64,000 bases of DNA from assembly GCF_003054445.1 (NCBI RefSeq), contig NC_042506.1, positions 1,185,501 through 1,249,500 of the forward strand, in the 5' to 3' direction. Source of the stretch: Pichia kudriavzevii. Taxonomy: Eukaryota > Ascomycota > Pichiomycetes > Pichiales > Pichiaceae. The translations under genes and the position numbers were made by a program. Below, one piece after another: positions 9,479-20,583 of this stretch. Under the pieces are notes generated by a model. It ran no database searches and was not told the origin of the DNA. It worked only from the letters and a program-made list of their open reading frames with translations. Numbering within the stretch: the first letter of the stretch is position 1; every line of letters starts with the position of its first letter.

Positions 9479-10519
9479 ATGTCTATTAGTAAAGGTGTAT
9501 GGAGCAATGCGTCTCGTGCAGCGTCGCTGTCAGTGAAAAACCCGGTCTTGAAACAGGCATTACTCTCGCCAAATTTACCTAATGGGCCAGCGTCGTTAAA
9601 GGCCAATGCAAACAAACGCAGATACACGTCACCAATCGGGTTGGATGGCATCTATCCATTGGCATATGAGCTATTGGAGAAACAAGCTGAGGAGAAATAC
9701 AAGTTGATTGATCAGCTAAATGACAAAATCTCTAAAGATGGAGCAACACCTGAACTTATCAAACAGAGAGAGGAGTTACAAATCGAAGCGGAAATCAATA
9801 ACCCACAAGTGGTATACAATGCTCTATTTGCAACTAATGTGTTAGATAGAACACAGCCTGTGTATAGACACTACCTTAAGAAAAACTGGGAATCTTACAA
9901 GAAGATGCTAACCATGCAGAGAATTGAAACCCTCGCCGTTATTCCAGACACATTACCAACATTAGAACCCGAGGTCGATGTTAATTTGAAATTTACTCAC
10001 AATAACGTTGACACCTGGATTGAACCAGGTAATGTGTTATCCTCAAATGTCACTTGTAAACCCCCAACACTTGAAATAGTCGAATTCAAAGAATCCACCG
10101 ACGATCTTTACACTGTTTTGATTGTTAATCCAGACACACCAGATGTGGAAAACAACACTTATTCGACAACATTACACTGGGGGCTTGCCAATGTCAGATT
10201 ATCTAACAATGATTCAATCATTGACATGCAAAAATTAAGTGAAAACCCAGATATTGAGCTAATCGACTATCTACCTCCTGTACCAGAGAAGAACTTAGGT
10301 AAACAGAGATTTGCTGTCTGGGTGTTCAGACAAGACGGCCAGTTGCCAAATAAAGATGTTACCAGAGAAAAGTTCGATATCAGGGCATTCGTCGGTTCTA
10401 ATAAATTACAACCTGTAGGTGCGCATGTCTGGAGAAGTACTTGGGATCTTAATGTTGCTAATGTTAGAAAGATGTATGGCTTACCAGAAGGTAGAATCTT
10501 CTCAAGGGATCGTTTCTAA
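9479..10519 (+). CDS. MRPL35: Mitochondrial large-subunit ribosomal protein mL38
   Basis: 346 residues from the ATG at 9479. An upstream TTG extends the frame but is rejected. The N-terminus MSISKGVWSNASRAASLSV is Ser/Arg-rich without acids, fitting a mitochondrial presequence. Residues about 60-150 are helical (YPLAYELLEKQAEEKYKLID). Residues about 170-335 carry a PEBP-like fold (LIVNPDTPDVENN, TLHWGLANVRLS, QRFAVWVFRQDGQLP), the hallmark of mL38/Mrpl35 in the 54S subunit. Length compares with about 367 in S. cerevisiae. PEBP proteins such as Tfs1 share the fold but lack the N-terminal half. Confidence 0.88.
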   Translation: MSISKGVWSNASRAASLSVKNPVLKQALLSPNLPNGPASLKANANKRRYTSPIGLDGIYPLAYELLEKQAEEKYKLIDQLNDKISKDGATPELIKQREELQIEAEINNPQVVYNALFATNVLDRTQPVYRHYLKKNWESYKKMLTMQRIETLAVIPDTLPTLEPEVDVNLKFTHNNVDTWIEPGNVLSSNVTCKPPTLEIVEFKESTDDLYTVLIVNPDTPDVENNTYSTTLHWGLANVRLSNNDSIIDMQKLSENPDIELIDYLPPVPEKNLGKQRFAVWVFRQDGQLPNKDVTREKFDIRAFVGSNKLQPVGAHVWRSTWDLNVANVRKMYGLPEGRIFSRDRF

Positions 10520-12885
10520 TCATTATAGTTCATTGTTATTTACTTGTGTATAGATTTGATAATAAAAAAACACTGAAACCCTATCTCCAGTATATCATGA
10601 TACTTTTTTCTTGTTCACTTTCTTTGTTTACTACATCACCATTCGGAAAAGACGAGGTAGAATTTTGCTTTTTGAGTCCTGCTTTATCTGTTGAGATCAT
10701 ATTTGCTCATAAATCAAAACAAATTCGTGTCAGAATACACTTCGTCATTTAGGCTACCTAGGAGTCTGCTCACACCTTCACCTCTCTTCGAAGTTATCCT
10801 TGGACAGTACCTGTTTTTTTTTCAGTTTGGATAAGATATTAGGATTATTTCACACTTTGATGGAAAAGATTTTGCGATAGGCTAGAATCATAGGACGTTT
10901 GAAGCGTCCTTTTGTGACTGATGTTTAAGGTAGCTATTATTTTCTGATGGCCATTACTGTTGAGTTTTGTGTGTTTGATTCAAATATTTTCAGTTTGAGG
11001 ATATAAATTTTGAAATCTTTCAAAAGCATAAAACCGCTAGTAGAAACTATTACAGACCACTTGTTTTAACTCCTGAATATAATGGAAACAAACTAATAAG
11101 AAAACTTCATCTTGCTTTTTGAGAAAACTACATTCCGAAACAATCAACTTTTGGTTATCCGTTGTTTTCCAAATTTCTTATAAATAACCGGAATATCCTA
11201 TTATTCTTTCCCGTATTCTATCGTTGTGAGTAGTTTGTATTTTCGAGTTTATTTCCATGCTGTATAGGAAAAAGTTCTTAAACTACACTACTGAATAGCA
11301 ATTTTGTACTTCCTGTCAGTCTATAATATAAAATACTAACCCCACAGCAGTTTGCCGAATAGCCCAAACTTTCTTGCAAAAACGTACTTGAGAACTCTTT
11401 AGCAAAAGGTTTATTGCTTTGATAGCAAATCCTTCTTTCTTCTGTAGCCTCAAACTGTACCACAAACTTCTACCCCGATGTTACCTTTCATCTTTGTAAT
11501 ACCCTTTACCCTTGATTTTATCTCTAACTTGAAAATAGTATCTTCCTCTTGAACTACTACGAATTTTTTTCTATTTCATCGACCTTTTCCTTTCTTCTTA
11601 GCGTTGGGAACTTTCTATGATAATAGAACGTTGATTTTCCAAAACTCATGCATTAGCGACCAAAGAACTTTCCTATAAACTGGTAAACTTAGAGCTTGAA
11701 AAAGTCACAGGCAAATGAAACTTTCTTTTTCATTTACTGCCTCACTTTTCCCCTCAGGTTACACGTGTGGTCTGTTGGATGGTATAATTATCAAGTTTAA
11801 ACATGTAATTGTGTCGCCTTAATGTGAAGTATTACTTTCAAATTAGTTTCCATGTCCGGTTGTTAAACTGGTTCCCTAAATGTCAAATTAAGTTAAAAAT
11901 ACCCACTCACTACCACACGCTATAGAGACATCCAACTCGCTAATTTTAATACCATATGCTGCTACGGCTTTCCACTAATTAGTTATATGCGACTAATGCT
12001 TATCTTTCCAAGCCGTGTTGATATGCTTAAAGAGCTCGAATATTGCCTTCAAAGCGTTTTTTTTGTTATCAAACGGCTACTTCATGATAAATGATCGGCA
12101 TTGTTGTAACATTGTCAATGAAAAATTAACGTCCGCACCTTGTCACAAAAATAGAGGGGAAGCCATTATTGGAACTTTCCATACAGCTCGATTGATTACA
12201 AACCATCAAACTTGACTCATTTTTTCAACTATTTGCAACAGCAATTGCGTTCTATACGAGTACCATAAAGCTGGTAAACATCTGAAAACCAAAGGCTAGA
12301 TTTAAATTCGGATCCTTTTAAAAGCCGCACACATCTGTTTGGGGAAAAACAGCAAACTAAGCCCCGTGTAAAATCAACTTCCGATTAACGTTTGCAATTT
12401 TGCAACTTGTCTAAATACAAATTCCCTTTATCCTTAAACTTAAAATACTTTGATTATCTTACATCCTATACCGTTGACATTACCGTTACCGGTGAGTCTC
12501 TGGTAAGCTTCTACATTGTTTAACAAAGAAACTTCTAGAAAATAAACAATACTAACAAGTCGCATCTTACAAAGGAAATGACTCACCGGTTGCAACTTCC
12601 CTTTTCAGCTATCTCCATACCATGTGCGTTCCTGGACGTTTGCACCACCCACCCGTATTAGCCTTGGATAACCGAAGCGTTTCAGGGTTATATGTGTCTT
12701 TTGCAACCGAATAGGGTATTCGTTTATTAGTCATGTAACTATGTGTTTATTCTAAACATTCCATAAATATTGATTCTATTGCAGCATTCTCTGTCAGAGA
12801 AGGCAAAATACTGTTTCCACAACAAGCACTAAGCTGTGACCTCCTTTTTTTCCTTTAAAGCTTTCTCTTAATACTATATTGACCA
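10520..12885. other. Long intergenic region upstream of the BUL-like array
   Basis: 2.4 kb, AT-rich, with no coding frame above 70 codons that looks real. A perfect TACTAAC followed by CAG occurs at 11334-11349 and another TACTAAC near 12550, but no GTATGT donor with an open exon pairs with them. An unannotated non-coding RNA cannot be excluded by eye. Confidence 0.5.
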
Positions 12886-14805
12886 ATGCGGACTAGTAAC
12901 AACGAAGACACGTCTTTGCAGCCACCACTGTACGAAAATGACAATGAAACATTGGTTGACATTTTACCATCGTTCCAGATGCATAACTTTATGTTAAACC
13001 GGCCAATTGACGATAAGGCCAATGTAGATCAACCTCCAAACTATGAAGACTCATCGACAATTGCATCAACAGTGGTGTCTAGACAAACTTCCCTTGATCC
13101 ATCAAACTTTCTTTTGAACAACCTAGACAAGCTACAAAAAATTAATATGCCTTTCAAAGCAGAGATCACGCTTACTGAGGAATTAAACAAAGTGGGTGTA
13201 CCCTTCAAACAGGCAAACCCCCTGAAAACCTACAAGCCGGGTGATATGGTTTACGGATTTGTTCTTTTCCAGAATCCAAACAACTTCCCAATTCCCTTTG
13301 AACAGGTGATGATCTCCATGGAATGTGATATTGGTACAGTTTCACCAAATGGTAAAGTCGTTAAAAAGAAAATCATAACGGCCTATGATTTAGAAGCCTC
13401 TTTCAACATGTATGGCGCAGAAGGAGATAACGATACTTATCATATGTTGGATCCATTGGATAAAAATTATCTTGGTTTCGAAAAGAGACGTTTGGATCCA
13501 AACATTCCTATCAAGAAGTTCTTCAAGTTCAGAATTCCTCATTATGTGTTGGATGATTGCTGTGATTCACAGCTTTGGGAGCATTTGAAAACACCACCGT
13601 CATTTGGATTGAATAAGAAAAGTGCTCGAAACACAGCCGCTGCTCTTAAAATCGACAATCATCTAGGATATGGAAGGTTTGATAACCCGTCTTCTCCTAT
13701 GGTTGTTAAGGATTATGCTCCCCCAAATCAATTTGTCTCCTTCTACATTAGTGCTCAATTCATTGGTAAGAAGTTGGATCTTTATAAACGTTTCTATACC
13801 AAGAGCACGCATCACAACTATGATTTCATTTTCTTGAAAAACGTGGAGCACCATTTCCGTGTCACTAGCTCAGTTCCAGAGGAAGAACCCATGCGATTGA
13901 TAAGCTCCACTGATGAGCAGCTACGATTGTTGGAGAATCAAGCAATTGAGGCTATTGAGGTCATGACTGAGCGGGGAATGTTGAACAAGGTCGGTGTCAC
14001 TGCATTGCAGGAGCAAGACGAAATTATTTTCAGCTCCAACGGAAAAGCAAAGCAACAGTATGATGTCACTGCTGATTCTATATGTAAAAAGTATAAACCA
14101 GATTTGTTCACTAAATCAGTCCAGATACACTTCAAGAAAGATTTATTTTCCAAGATGTCAGGTACATTAAATATTGAATTTCAAGTACGAGAAGCAGTGA
14201 AACTTCAATCCTTTTTACCTAGATTATTACAGCAGACAATTACTGCTTCGGAAATTGTACCACCCACAATCCAATTGTGTTTAGAGTTCATTTCTTCAGA
14301 TTTTGCCTCAAAGCCACCTTCAGTGCTAAAAATTGAACCTAACGTTATTGCTGTCGACTTAGAATCCCATTATTCGTTACCGGTTACTTTTGATAGCGAC
14401 TTTGTCCTGCAGGAAAGAAAGGCTGTCACTTCTACAATAACCAAGTTTGCCTTGTACTATAACAAGCTGAATTATATGGCCAAAGAGGGTAAATTTGTGG
14501 TTCCGAAAACTGTATACCATGCCTTGCGAGGCTTAGGGCATGCCAAGTACAATGAGACATATATTCCCCATGTTTTCAAAAATTACTTAATGACACCAAA
14601 GTGGGAATATGATTCCGTATCCCACAAATATAGGGCGTTCATAAGCTTGACTCTAGACTACGATAGCAAGGCATTACAATCCCAACCAAAAGCGTTAGTT
14701 CCAAGCTTCCAAACCTGCTTGATGGCAAGACTATACAAAGTCAGGATGGATGTCAAAATCAAGAAGAAGATGTTGTCCTCGTACTTGCCTGCTGTAGTTG
14801 TGTAG
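12886..14805 (+). CDS. BUL1/BUL2-like alpha-arrestin, Rsp5 ubiquitin-ligase adaptor (copy 1)
   Basis: 639 residues. The N-terminus has two PPxY motifs (PPLY 13-16, PPNY 50-53) that would bind WW domains of Rsp5, and the family's ILPSFQMHN. The arrestin-N region begins near NPLKTYKPGDMVYGFV (about 109) and continues to the Bul signature FRIPHYVLDDCCDSQLWEHL followed by PPSFGL (about 220-246). The C-terminal arrestin half ends near FQTCLMARLYKVRM. Bul proteins target plasma-membrane permeases for ubiquitination and endocytosis in response to nitrogen. It is shorter than S. cerevisiae Bul1 (about 976) but longer than its three neighbours. The reading frame is intact with ATG 12886. First of four direct tandem copies. 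Confidence 0.85.
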   Translation: MRTSNNEDTSLQPPLYENDNETLVDILPSFQMHNFMLNRPIDDKANVDQPPNYEDSSTIASTVVSRQTSLDPSNFLLNNLDKLQKINMPFKAEITLTEELNKVGVPFKQANPLKTYKPGDMVYGFVLFQNPNNFPIPFEQVMISMECDIGTVSPNGKVVKKKIITAYDLEASFNMYGAEGDNDTYHMLDPLDKNYLGFEKRRLDPNIPIKKFFKFRIPHYVLDDCCDSQLWEHLKTPPSFGLNKKSARNTAAALKIDNHLGYGRFDNPSSPMVVKDYAPPNQFVSFYISAQFIGKKLDLYKRFYTKSTHHNYDFIFLKNVEHHFRVTSSVPEEEPMRLISSTDEQLRLLENQAIEAIEVMTERGMLNKVGVTALQEQDEIIFSSNGKAKQQYDVTADSICKKYKPDLFTKSVQIHFKKDLFSKMSGTLNIEFQVREAVKLQSFLPRLLQQTITASEIVPPTIQLCLEFISSDFASKPPSVLKIEPNVIAVDLESHYSLPVTFDSDFVLQERKAVTSTITKFALYYNKLNYMAKEGKFVVPKTVYHALRGLGHAKYNETYIPHVFKNYLMTPKWEYDSVSHKYRAFISLTLDYDSKALQSQPKALVPSFQTCLMARLYKVRMDVKIKKKMLSSYLPAVVV

Positions 14806-15390
14806 TTTGTTTGTGTTTTTTCTAAAACTTGTCTTTTCTCACCTCTATATTCCAAATCCACCGAACTTACTATTTCAGACCTAATTTAAGCCTTGTGTAT
14901 ACAAGGCACTGGTTTTCCACTACAAACACTCCGGATCAAGCCCTAATTCCGAGACCCGTTAAGTATTGCCGAGTATCTCCGAGTTAGCTCGTTATTTTTT
15001 GTTATTATCCCCCCTTATCTCCGTAGCGCAAACAATGGAATATTACTTATCTTACGGTGTAAATTTTGCATGAATTAGTCATCCAACATTCGATGGGGAT
15101 TTTCCTTATCCTATGTTTATTTTTCGTGCTGTAAGAAAGGAGACAATCTAGAATGATAAATTTGTGGCTCCTTTGGGGGGAGGGGGGGGGGGGACAATAT
15201 GTAGATAAGCCAAGCTAAGTTGTTGCTACACTATAAAACCCCGTACATGTCCCTATTTTTCAGCTTGCTCAGTAAAGCATCTTTTTTCCTCTCTTGACTT
15301 ATTTCCTTCTCCAACTTTTATCCCCCATCCAAAACCCAGATAAATTTTAACTAAATGCAAGCACACTACTAATTTAGAAATCCTACGACA
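14806..15390. other. Intergenic between BUL-like copies 1 and 2
   Basis: 585 bp with no gene. A long G-run broken by one A (about 15175-15193) and a TATAAAA at about 15233 lie upstream of copy 2. Confidence 0.6.
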
Positions 15391-17092
15391 ATGCTACCAT
15401 CTAAAAACCCAAACGATGAACTATACGATGTTTTGCCCTCGTATCAATTATATAACCAAATATACAACCGTGCGTTGCTTCCTAACAACAAATTTGGCGA
15501 ACTACCAGCTTACGAAGATGACTGTACAGAATCAGCCACAGCAGAAACTGAAAACTCCAGGTACAGTTCTTCAGTTAAATCGTTTAATCTTATCAACAAT
15601 ATTGACAAATTACCAAGGGTCAATGCTCCTTTGAAAACATCGATTGTCATAAATGACCCATTGAAAACATACCTACCAGGTGAGATCATTGCCGGTCACG
15701 TCAACCTTGAAAACTATGGCTCAGAAATTATCCCATTGGAACAACTTTTTGTCTCCTTGGACTGCGATGTTTCTATATTCAACTCTAAGTCTAATAAAGC
15801 TTATAGAAAAAACCTTGTTAGAATCGTAGACATGGAAGCATCTTTCCCTTTGCCATATCGACGACATGACTGGTGAAACCCTGATTTACCCGAAAAAGTC
15901 TCTAAGAGTGTACTTCAGTTTCAGGATCCCTCACTATATTTTAGATGATTGTTGCGATCACCAGCTTGTCGAACATTTGAAAGCACCGCCTTCTTTTGGT
16001 TTGAATTGCTTTGATTCCTTTAGTAAAAGGACTCAAATTGTTCATGATTTTGCTAAGTTTGGTGAGTTTGTAACTTATTCAATCAAAGCACAATTTATGG
16101 GCGAAAAATTGAACGCAAATGAACACGAATTTATTTTATTAAAGAAAACGCAACATGCGTTTAGAGTTGGAAAAGTACATCAACTTGATGATCATGTTCC
16201 CTTTGGCACTACAATTGAACAACTCAACACACTTGAGAAAGCTGTTTCTGATTCTATTGCTGAAATAAAGGAAAGAAAGATGCTTTCGGACATTGGAATT
16301 GAGAAGGAAAGTGATCAAAGTGACATACTTTATAGTTCAATTGGAAAGCAAAAATTCTCCTACAACGAGGATCCGGGTCAAATGACTGATTATTCAAAGT
16401 ATATGAATTTTGATTTTCCCAAATCTCTTTTCTCGTCTGTTTCTGGAGTTCTTGAAATCAAAATTCATATTGATAAGCTTGCAGCTCTTCCTGGCATTTA
16501 CGAACTTGATGACCTGAATTCTCTGTCAAATACTAGAGTACCCCCGGTAGTCGAATTAGATTTTGAGTTCAAACCAACTAAGCCAAAAAGCAGTTCACAT
16601 TGCCCTTCTTCAATTGATATCGAACCAGTGTTTTTTGCCGTTGATATGCAATCCGAAGGTAAGATACCTTTTGTTTTTGATAACTCATTTTTAGCAATGG
16701 ATAAAAGTGAAATTATGTCAAAGTTTGCTAAATTTAAAGCATATCATGATGAAATGACTAGGTTACAGGAAACTGGTGTCTGTGTTCCCAACTTTTTATC
16801 AGAGACCTTGATTTCGTTGAATCATTTTGTACACCATGAAACCCCTGTAAAGGACATCTTGGAAAGGCAAACTATAAAGTTAAATTGGAATTATGACCCA
16901 AACTCAAAATCGTTTAAATGTTTTGCAGATTTTCCGTTAAAGTATAACGTTGAAACACTCTCCAGCCAGAAGTTTACTCTAGTTCCAGGATTCCAAAACT
17001 GTCTTTTCGCAAGATTGTATAAGGTTTGTTTCAACATTAAAGCTGGAAATGGTAAATGTGAATCAGTATCGTTGCCAATCAGTGTTCACTAA
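15391..17092 (+). CDS. BUL-like arrestin adaptor (copy 2), two frames joined by a +1 shift
   Basis: Frame one runs 15391-15876 (161 residues) and ends four codons after TAT-CGA-CGA. Frame two is open in the +1 frame from before 15866 to the stop at 17092. Read with a +1 shift at CGA-CGA-C, it gives about 566 residues, colinear with intact copy 4 (567). Frame one has DVLPSYQLY, an LPAY motif (38-41, a variant PY site) and the arrestin-N start (LKTYLPGEIIAGHV). Frame two has GETLIYP, FRIPHYILDDCCDHQLVEHL, PPSFGL and the C-terminal FQNCLFARLYKV. Fourteen Arg codons outside the junction are AGA, AGG or CGT. CGA occurs only at the junction, twice. I read it as one gene with recoding. A recent pseudogene or sequence error is the alternative. 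Confidence 0.75.
15853..15876 (+). other. Candidate +1 ribosomal frameshift site, BUL-like copy 2
   Basis: Zero-frame codons are CCA TAT CGA CGA CAT GAC TGG TGA. Skipping one base after CGA-CGA enters ATG ACT GGT GAA ACC, which aligns with SETLLYP of copy 4 as GETLIYP. CGA is decoded by an inosine wobble pair, and CGA-CGA is a strong ribosome-stalling pair in S. cerevisiae. Recoding is inference. Confidence 0.6.
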
Positions 17093-18899
17093 ATAATTTT
17101 CTAAGAAAATAAGAAAAAAATAAGAAAAAAATAAAGTCACAGGATTTCTTATGACTTGTCTTGGTTTTTCTAGGTATATATATTTATGAATTCGTATATA
17201 ACATGCTATAATAAGTTGATTCCGTAAATTTTTAGTTAAAATGTTGATTATTAACATAGTATCTTCTTGGTGATTTTACCTAGTTGTTAAAAAAAAGATT
17301 ACGAACTCTGCAGTTTCAGCCTCGCAAATAAAATGCTACTTTCAGTAAAAGGTTTGAGTAGAAAATAATTTAAGGGCGCTTTACATACCCTAGAAGAAAC
17401 CCTTTAGTGATGTAACCATACCCATTTTCTCTAAATATACATGGACGTATGTGCTACTTGAATTTTACAAAAGATTTGTTTGTTGTTATTTTCTTTTTTC
17501 CCATAGTAAGTAGACAGTAATCATGTAAAGTAGCACCAGCTTTATTTATACAACCACTAAAAACGGAAATTACAAAATCGCTCTGGCGTTTCCTTTATGA
17601 CTTTCATCAACTCTTCCGAACCTCAGCAACATATACTATAACGTAAGGAGTAATTGAACAGCAAATCACACTTAAAAAGCACACATGAAATTCTAGCAGA
17701 GAATAAGTTGAAAACATTGATACGCAACTTTTTCCGTAGAATATATTGGGCCCTAATATAACCTGTGTTGTATACCATTCATGTGTAAAAGACACTTGGT
17801 TTGAGGTCAGTTTGGTTTCTCAGTGTAATCAGCAAAGGCTCGGAAAAAACCTTAAACCTGTTAATGTCGGTATTTATGATTTGTCATGCAGTTTAGTGTG
17901 CTTGTTTTCATGAAGAAATCATTTACTTTTCTTTTGCATGTTTTGTTGGAAAAAAAATATCTTTGACACATTTGGCGGAAAATGGTTCAATCTAACATTC
18001 GTACATTAATTTTTTCCTCTGAACACTACGGAAAACTTTAGAGTTTTTTTTCTGAAATGAGCTATTAGACAAAAATAGTACCAATTTAATAAATTAGTTG
18101 TTAAGAATTAATTGTTAAGCACTTCTATCACTTAGAGTTGAGAAACTGCCGTGACTCAAAGTATGTGGATTTAGTGGTCATGTTTTAGCTAAAATAACAA
18201 TTAAGGGATATCCCTAAAAAAGCATACTCTTTCTCTCAAAAACATCTACATTCTCTTTTCTATTACTCGGAAATAACAAAAATGACCTGCAGAATAAACT
18301 TCTCCCAGCTAAATTACCAGAACCACATTTCAGTGCCGCATAATAAAAAAAGAATGGTTATCCTTACTCGCACGGCGCAAACAACTGTTGCCCGGAGTTA
18401 ATACTAAAAGGCACCAAAAGCTGCAGTCCATAGCCAAAACTGTCCCCAATGTCATGGTTTGCCAAACATATCCGTCTTTCTAGCTCTGTTATACTCCTGC
18501 TTGTTAGTTAAAAGGAGGGGACTTAGAGCAAATACAAGAAAACTGAGTAACTTTTTGCTTCAAATAAGAGATTAGTCATCGGACTGGTGTAGACATTTGT
18601 CGTGATTGTCCAGTGGAATTTCACTCCCAATCCAGAACTTTCAGACAACCCTTTTTTTCTGTAAAACTCCATTGTCTAAAAAATTACTAATTATGTACCC
18701 TTACAAATCAGTCATTAATTAAAAAGTTGACTTGTATGCATAATAATTTACCCAGGTACCACTCTTATAAATTGATAGTTAGCAGTTTCTAGTTTCTCTG
18801 CTTCTCTTTCGCATAGTTATGCTTTTTCAATTCCGTTAGCTCTATCTAAACCAAAGGGAAAGTATACGCCTGACAAATAGTAGAAAATACCGTTCCGAG
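17093..18899. other. Intergenic between BUL-like copies 2 and 3
   Basis: 1.8 kb, AT-rich, no credible gene. A TATAAA at about 18766 precedes copy 3. No repeats of the flanking genes were seen. Confidence 0.55.
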
Positions 18900-20583
18900 A
18901 TGAATCCATTTTACGACATATTACCTTCATATCAGTTGGATAACCACATTTACAACTTTTCCTTATCTAATAAAGAACCACATTGCCAACCACCAAACTA
19001 TGAAGAGCTTTGTTTCTGTCCAATTTCTTCCGACAATCCGGTGCAGACTTCAATATTTCCCAGCAGTGCTATGAAACCCACCAACAATATTTCCAAGCCA
19101 AGACAAAAAAACTTGGCATTAAAGGCAAGCATAAGGTTGCAAAATTCCTCCACGACATTCACTCCGGGCGATACTATATTTGGCTATGTTCGAGTGAAGA
19201 ATGAATCCACAGCAATCATCTTACTGGAACAAGTAATTGTGTCCTTGGAATGTGAAATAGGAATGTTCAGTCACAGATATAATAAATTGGTCTCTCGCAA
19301 CATCATTAAAACGGTTGATTATGAAGCTTCTGTAAGACCACCTTATCGACGGCGTTGTTCCTAAAACCCTACTATATCCCAGTGAGTCAATTCAGTTTCA
19401 TTTTCAATTCAAAATTCCACACTACACACTTGATGATTGTTGCTCTCGCCAATTCATTGAGCATCTAAAATTGCCTCCATCCATGGGTCATCGGCATGTT
19501 AATGTTTCAGAGAAAAAACAAAATTGGGTAAACGATTTTGCCAAACCAGGAGAGTATGTGTCGTACTATTTACAGACAAGTTTTTTTGGCAGAGAAACCT
19601 ATATTGGCAAACAAAACAAACCGGAACCTGACTTATTCCAGGTAAAGAAGATATGCCATGAACTAAGGGTAGAATTGCGTTCACATGGGAATGATATTAC
19701 ATCAAATGGTACTACAATTGAGCAATTGAACGAAATCGAAAGATACGTAGTTAAATCAATTGCAGAGATGGAAGAGAGAAAGATGCTTTATGATATTGGG
19801 ATTGAGACAGAAAAAGAACAGTCAGACATTATAAACAGCACTCACAAAAAAGCAACATACCAGCTAAAAGAGGGCATTGTGGCATTATCTAAAGGAAACT
19901 GTATTGTGGACATTGATTTTAAAAAAGGCTTCTTTTCAAATGTTTCAGGTATCTTTACTATTATCCCCGAAATTTGCAAAATGAATACACTCCAAAGCTT
20001 CTATAAATTCGATTCTTCTTTCTCTCAGAACCTTCCCAAAGTTAAATTGGAGTTGGAATTCAAGCCTGCAAATCTAAGTGACAAGCCTGACTATCCAACG
20101 TTTATTGCCATCGAACCCACACTGGTAATTATAGATATACAGTCTGAAAAACATCTTCCTGTCGTTTTCGATGACTTTTTTTTACTTCACAATAAAAAAG
20201 AAATTGTCTCATACTTTAGCAAGTTTTTAGTCTACCTGTCTAAAGTTATAAAGCTTTCAAAGCAAGGTATTCCTGTTCCAACGCCCTTGATTAAGACATT
20301 AGATTCGTTAACGCACTTTGTTTACCAAGAAATACCAATAAGCGGTTTATTTAGAAAGCAAAATGTTAATTTGAGCTGGGAATACAATAGGTCCTTTAAA
20401 TCTTTCAGGAGTACAGTGGAAATACCTTTAGAATTTGACATTAAGAATATTACTAAGCATAAAATAACATTGTTGCCTGGATTTCAAACTTGTCTTTTTG
20501 CAAGGCTACATAAACTTGAATTAAACATCACAACCAAAACAGGTAAAGGTGGTGTTACTTTTTTACCTATACATGTTGTTTGA
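18900..20583 (+). CDS. BUL-like arrestin adaptor (copy 3), two frames joined by a +1 shift
   Basis: Frame one (18900-19364, 154 residues) has DILPSYQLD, a full PPNY (31-34) and the arrestin-N start (TFTPGDTIFGYV), and ends four codons after TAT-CGA-CGG. The +1 frame is open from the junction to 20583. It encodes PKTLLYP, FKIPHYTLDDCCSRQFIEHL, LPPSMG and the C-terminal FQTCLFARLHKLEL. The joined product is about 560 residues, matching copies 2 and 4. The junction sits at the same codon as in copy 2, though the two genes are well diverged. Only one other CGA codon was found in this gene. The first ATG of the second frame (19471) lies well inside the domain, so independent initiation would yield a truncated fold. 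Confidence 0.75.
19341..19364 (+). other. Candidate +1 ribosomal frameshift site, BUL-like copy 3
   Basis: Zero-frame codons are CCT TAT CGA CGG CGT TGT TCC TAA. Skipping one base after CGA-CGG gives GTT GTT CCT AAA ACC, which rejoins the family alignment. The first Arg codon is CGA and the following base is C, exactly as in copy 2. The stop is again the fourth codon after the pair, but TAA instead of TGA. Confidence 0.6.

Noticed and set aside
11334-11349. TACTAAC followed by CAG as part of a spliced gene
   Set aside because: No matching donor and no open exon downstream.
15853-15880. An intron explaining the split of BUL-like copy 2
   Set aside because: The two frames abut and overlap with only four extra bases relative to copy 4. 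No GTATGT, TACTAAC or missing segment exists.
18900-20583. Copy 3 as a plain pseudogene
   Set aside because: Apart from the one junction shared with copy 2, both frames are fully open and all family motifs are intact. Not formally excluded.
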